Part shown: positions 60,965 to 64,000 of the stretch, piece by piece
Position numbering within the stretch: the first letter of the stretch is position 1
How the letters are laid out: each line of letters begins with the position of its first letter
Assembly: GCA_038040445.1 (NCBI GenBank)
Contig: JBBPIG010000005.1
Location: forward strand, 1-64,000
Length of the DNA stretch: 64,000 bases
Reading direction: 5' to 3'
DNA from: Acidobacteriota bacterium
GTDB taxonomy: Bacteria > Acidobacteriota > Blastocatellia > UBA7656
Translations under genes and position numbers: made by a program
The notes under the pieces: generated by a model
What the model was told of the DNA's origin: nothing
Seen by the model: only the letters and a program-made list of their open reading frames with translations
Database searches by the model: none

Positions 60965-61180
60965 ATTCGATGATTTAGCCCTACGCTCGCTTTCGGCCGT
61001 CCGATGTAACTGTCTGAACCGACCGAGCGTACTAAAGAATTGCCGGACTTCATTTGCCGAGGTGAACGAGCGCACTCCATCGGGCCAAAGGTTTCAGGAA
61101 AACAGCCAATCTGAAACTGTCCTCCCGTGCGCCCCATACCAAAAAACGGTATCATTAAACGAACGATGTTATTTAGTCTC

Positions 61181-62422
61181 ATGAACAGCACCGATAAAGC
61201 TTCGTCAGGATCATTGAAGGGCAATGTCTTTTTGTGGGCCGGCCTGTTTTCAGCGATTATCCTTTCCTCCGCCGCGTGCAAGAGCGGATATCCGGTGGCC
61301 GCCAGGAATACACCCGGCAGCGAAGCGAAAGAACCCAGACCGGTGAAGGTCGCGCTTGTCTCGGAAATCCAGATGGAACAAGCGGTCACCGTAACCGGCA
61401 CGCTTGCGGCTTACGATCAAGCGACGGTCAGCGCGAAAGTTCCAGGGCGCGTCAAGTCGATTGCCGTCGACCTGGGAAGCGTGGTCCGGCAGGGCCAGAT
61501 CATCGCTCAGATAGAGCAGCAGGATTATCAACTGCGGCTTCAACAGGCGGAGGCCGCGCTCGCTCAGGCACGCGCTCGAGTCGGCTTGCCTTCGGAAGGA
61601 AAAGACGACCGCATCGATCCTGAAAAAACGGGGACCGTCAGGCAGGCTCAAGCGCTGCTCGACGACGCGAAGCTAAAGCTAGAGCGCGCCGAGAATCTGT
61701 TTCAGCGCGGCGTACTTGCGAAGGCGCAACTGGACGGCGCAGAGGCTGAACACAAAGTTGCACTCAGCCGTTATCAGGATGCCGTCGAGGAGATTCGCAA
61801 CCGTCAGGCGTTGGTGGTTCAGCGGCGTTCCGAGCTGGAAATCGCAAGACAACAACTGGCTGACTCTTCGATCCATGCGCCCTTCGATGGCGTCGTGCAG
61901 GAGAAACGCGCAAGCATAGGCGAGTACCTCGCCGCGGGAGCGCCTATCGTCAACGTCGTCAGAATGGACCCTCTGCGGCTGCGCGCGGAAGTGCCCGAGC
62001 GCGAGTCTCGCAACGTGCACGTAGGACTGGCCGTGCGAGTCACGCTCGAGGGCGATGCGAACGTTTACGCCGGCAAGATCGCGCGCATAAGCCCGACCAT
62101 CACCGCACAGAATCGCGTGTTGATAGTCGAAGCCGAAGTGCACAATAATGGCCAGCTTCGGCCCGGCTCCTACGCGCGCGCGGAGATCGTCTCCGACGAC
62201 AGCAATGCGGTGATCGCGGTGCCGCTGAATGCGATCATCAGCTTTGCAGGCATCGACAAAGTTATCCTGGTGCAAGATGGCAAAGCGGTAGAGAAGCCCA
62301 TTACTCTTGGCCGCCGCACTGCGGATTTGGCGGAAGTTCTGTCTGGATTGAAGGCGGGTGACGCGGTCGTGATCAACCCTGGCAATCTTCAATCGGGTCA
62401 GCCGGTGGTGGTAACGGAATAG
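61181..62422 (+). CDS. RND efflux periplasmic adaptor (HlyD/MFP)
   Basis: A membrane-fusion protein of about 413 residues, probably a lipoprotein: the N-terminal helix LWAGLFSAIILSSAAC ends in a lipobox (S-A-A-C). Lipoyl half-motifs flank a coiled-coil hairpin (EAALAQARARVGLPS, then LLDDAKLKLERAENLFQRG and ALVVQRRSELEIARQQLAD), with DSSIHAPFDGVVQEKRASIGEYLAAGAPI after it and the beta-barrel region DPLRLRAEVPERESRNVHVGL. It bridges the inner-membrane pump to an outer-membrane channel. ATG 61181 is favoured; 61166 is also possible. The RND pump gene follows after a word-repeat hairpin. Confidence 0.9.
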   Translation: MNSTDKASSGSLKGNVFLWAGLFSAIILSSAACKSGYPVAARNTPGSEAKEPRPVKVALVSEIQMEQAVTVTGTLAAYDQATVSAKVPGRVKSIAVDLGSVVRQGQIIAQIEQQDYQLRLQQAEAALAQARARVGLPSEGKDDRIDPEKTGTVRQAQALLDDAKLKLERAENLFQRGVLAKAQLDGAEAEHKVALSRYQDAVEEIRNRQALVVQRRSELEIARQQLADSSIHAPFDGVVQEKRASIGEYLAAGAPIVNVVRMDPLRLRAEVPERESRNVHVGLAVRVTLEGDANVYAGKIARISPTITAQNRVLIVEAEVHNNGQLRPGSYARAEIVSDDSNAVIAVPLNAIISFAGIDKVILVQDGKAVEKPITLGRRTADLAEVLSGLKAGDAVVINPGNLQSGQPVVVTE

Positions 62423-62426
62423 TTTC

Positions 62427-62555
62427 GGTTCAGGGTTCGGCGTTCCGGGTTCAGAGTTCAAGCGTTTGCTTGCCGACGACGACGAGGAGCAACCTAAAGG
62501 TTGAACTCTGAACTCGAACCCTGAACTCGGAACCCTGAACCCGGAACCCTGAACC
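62427..62555. repeat. GGTTCAG-word hairpin between RND adaptor and pump genes
   Basis: The left arm is GGTTCAGGGTTCGGCGTTCC... (62427-62463). The right arm GTTGAACTCTGAACTCGAACC... (62500-62555) has more units (about eight). The spacer is about 37 bp. It is within the operon, directly before the pump ATG at 62566. Confidence 0.78.
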
Positions 62556-62565
62556 GTATTTACTT

Positions 62566-64000
62566 ATGCAGAAACTAGCAGAAATCTGTATCAAGCGACC
62601 GGTCTTCGCGGCAATGATAATCCTCGCTCTGGTGGTAGTCGGCGCCGCCAGTTACTTTCGCCTCGGAGTGGACCGATTCCCATCGTTCGATCTGCCCACG
62701 GTGAGCGTGCGCACCTCGCTGCCGGGCGGCTCGCCTGAAGAGGTTGAGAGCGAGGTCTCTCAGAAGATCGAGGAAGTCGTCAATACGGTCGAGGGCATTC
62801 AGGAGCTGCGCTCGAATTCGCAGCAGGGACAGTCGTACGTGATAGCCACGTTCAACCTCGAGCGAGATATCGACGTTGCCGCTCAAGATGTTCGCGACCG
62901 CGTGGCCACCGTCATCCGCAGCCTTCCCCGCGACGTCGACCCGCCCATCGTCGGCAAGTTCAACAGTGATTTCTCGCCTGTTATGACAGTCGCGCTGTCG
63001 GCGGACCGGTCGGTGCGTGAACTGACCGAGTTGGCGGACAAGGTAGTAAAACCCCAGCTCGAGCGCTCAGCCGGAGTTGGTGAGATAAACATTCAGGGGG
63101 GACTCGGCCGGGCCATTAACGTCTGGGTCGATGCCGACCGGCTGGCCGCTTATCAGATCCCGATCACCAACATCCGCAACGCGATTGTTCGTCAAAACGC
63201 CGACGTGCCCGGCGGCAACGTCACCCAGGGCGCGCGCGAGCAGACGCTGCGCACGATGGGCCGCGTCGCAGACCCGAAGATCTTCAACGATCTGGTCGTG
63301 GCTACAATCAACGGAGCGCCGGTCCGTATTCGAGACATCGGTTTTGCCGAAGACGGAACACGGGAGCAGCGCTCGGCCGCGCGGCTAAACGGCGTGCCTA
63401 CCGTGACGCTCGAGGTAAGGCGGCAGACCGGCGCAAACTCGGTCGAGGTTATCGAAGCGGCGAAAGCGAATCTCGCGCGCATTGCGGGCCAGCTTCCCTC
63501 CGATGTGAAGATGGAAGTGATTCGCGATCAGTCGAGGTACATTTACGCCGCGCTGCATGAGATCACGCTTCACCTTGTGCTGGGCAGCATACTGGCGTCT
63601 CTAGTGGTGTTTGCTTTCATGCGAAGCTTCCGATCGACTCTGATTGCCGCTATTGCGATACCGGCTTCGGTGATCTCGACCTTCGGCATGATGCGCGCGC
63701 TGAACTTCACGCTGAACAGCGTAACGATGCTGGCGCTGGTGCTGATGGTCGGCGTGGTCATTGATGATGCGATAGTGGTGCTCGAAAACATTTTCCGCTT
63801 CGTCGAGGAAAAAAAGATGCGGCCATTCGAGGCCGCGCGGGCCGCCACCGCGGAGATAGGACTCGCGGTCATGGCGACGACCTTCAGTCTTGTCGTCATC
63901 TTTGTGCCGGTGTCGTTCATGTCGAGCATCTCGGGAAGGTTCCTCTATCAGTTCGGGATCACCGCTTCGGTTGCGATACTGGTGAGCTTGCTGGTGTCGT
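62566..64000 (+). CDS. RND-family efflux transporter, inner-membrane subunit, N-terminal part
   Basis: The first 478 codons of an RND pump; the gene continues past the right edge. MQKLAEICIKRPVFAAMIILALVVVGAASYFRLGVDRFP is the typical first helix and periplasmic entry. VSVRTSLPGGSPEEVESEVSQKIEEVVNTVEGIQEL covers the porter subdomain, and GVVIDDAIVVLENIFRFVEE, with the two membrane aspartates of the proton relay, is present in helix 4, followed by MATTFSLVVIFVPVSFMSSISGRFLYQF. It works with the adaptor just upstream and an outer-membrane channel not seen here. Substrate class (drugs, metals) cannot be told, but the fold is of the HAE1 type. Confidence 0.93.
   Translation, partial: MQKLAEICIKRPVFAAMIILALVVVGAASYFRLGVDRFPSFDLPTVSVRTSLPGGSPEEVESEVSQKIEEVVNTVEGIQELRSNSQQGQSYVIATFNLERDIDVAAQDVRDRVATVIRSLPRDVDPPIVGKFNSDFSPVMTVALSADRSVRELTELADKVVKPQLERSAGVGEINIQGGLGRAINVWVDADRLAAYQIPITNIRNAIVRQNADVPGGNVTQGAREQTLRTMGRVADPKIFNDLVVATINGAPVRIRDIGFAEDGTREQRSAARLNGVPTVTLEVRRQTGANSVEVIEAAKANLARIAGQLPSDVKMEVIRDQSRYIYAALHEITLHLVLGSILASLVVFAFMRSFRSTLIAAIAIPASVISTFGMMRALNFTLNSVTMLALVLMVGVVIDDAIVVLENIFRFVEEKKMRPFEAARAATAEIGLAVMATTFSLVVIFVPVSFMSSISGRFLYQFGITASVAILVSLLVS

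Noticed and set aside
1-64000. tRNA, rRNA or known riboswitch genes
   Set aside because: No tRNA-like T-arm/anticodon arrangement, rRNA segment or recognisable riboswitch core was found on reading both strands; a covariance search could still find a small RNA.

Overview
The window is about 64 kb of GC-rich bacterial chromosome, densely packed on both strands. No rRNA, tRNA, CRISPR array or prophage was recognised. A Gram-negative-type envelope is indicated by an RND efflux pump, lipoproteins and Tat-exported enzymes. Together with a coenzyme F420 operon, a SpoIVB-type S55 protein outside a sporulation context and many word-repeat hairpins between genes, this suggests Acidobacteriota, perhaps class Blastocatellia. 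That placement is inference only; no marker gene is present.

Layout. 1-2.2 kb: amidohydrolase (cut by the window edge), DinB/YfiT protein and two small exported proteins. 2.3-10 kb: leucine biosynthesis, with leuC-leuD and an aryl-CoA ligase on the minus strand, a LysR regulator divergent from leuA, then a cupin protein and leuB. 10-17 kb: malQ, a peroxiredoxin with an in-frame TGA, a broken VapBC-like pair, aconitase and an MscS channel. 17-20 kb: a DUF2318 protein with an ABC permease and ATPase. 20-28 kb: an SDR, a sodium symporter, a P1 peptidase, a small lower-GC patch (LAGLIDADG protein, HicB-like and truncated DUF4160 genes), an M20 peptidase and a class V aminotransferase-like enzyme. 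28-31 kb: npdG-cofD-cofC-cofE for F420. 31-38 kb: an S55 protein, a DUF4325 protein coupled to a beta-propeller protein, an RlmI-like methyltransferase and folK. 38-43.6 kb: remains of a type III restriction-modification island (twice-frameshifted Mod, Fic, BRO-N protein, C-terminal Res fragment). 43.7-50 kb: an MBL/rhodanese enzyme, an aspartic protease, DinB, LEA14-like protein, glnA and a DUF1573 protein with an in-frame TGA. 50-64 kb: an APC transporter, SDR, esterase, amidohydrolase, ARPP-1 lipoprotein, HMG-CoA-synthase-like/DUF35 fusion, HEPN-MNT pair, two MaoC proteins, a methyltransferase and an RND adaptor plus pump (cut by the window edge).

The strongest unusual signal is two genes interrupted by a single in-frame TGA exactly where a redox Cys is expected. 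In the peroxiredoxin (TGA at 12114-12116) the motif reads YRGFW-U-G-A-C, a UxxC form of the family's CxxC, with a SECIS-like hairpin at the right distance. In the DUF1573 protein (TGA at 49319-49321) the motif reads S-U-C and the same frame continues for 280 codons. Together they suggest a selenocysteine-decoding organism with exported selenoproteins, although no sel genes lie in this window.

The second unusual signal is in the intergenic DNA. Many gaps hold long imperfect hairpins made of tandem short words (GGTTCAG, GATTGCC, GCAAAGCC, GATGCGTGA and CTCTGCG types). In the clearest case (30388-30614) the two arms match except for whole 7-nt units gained in one arm.
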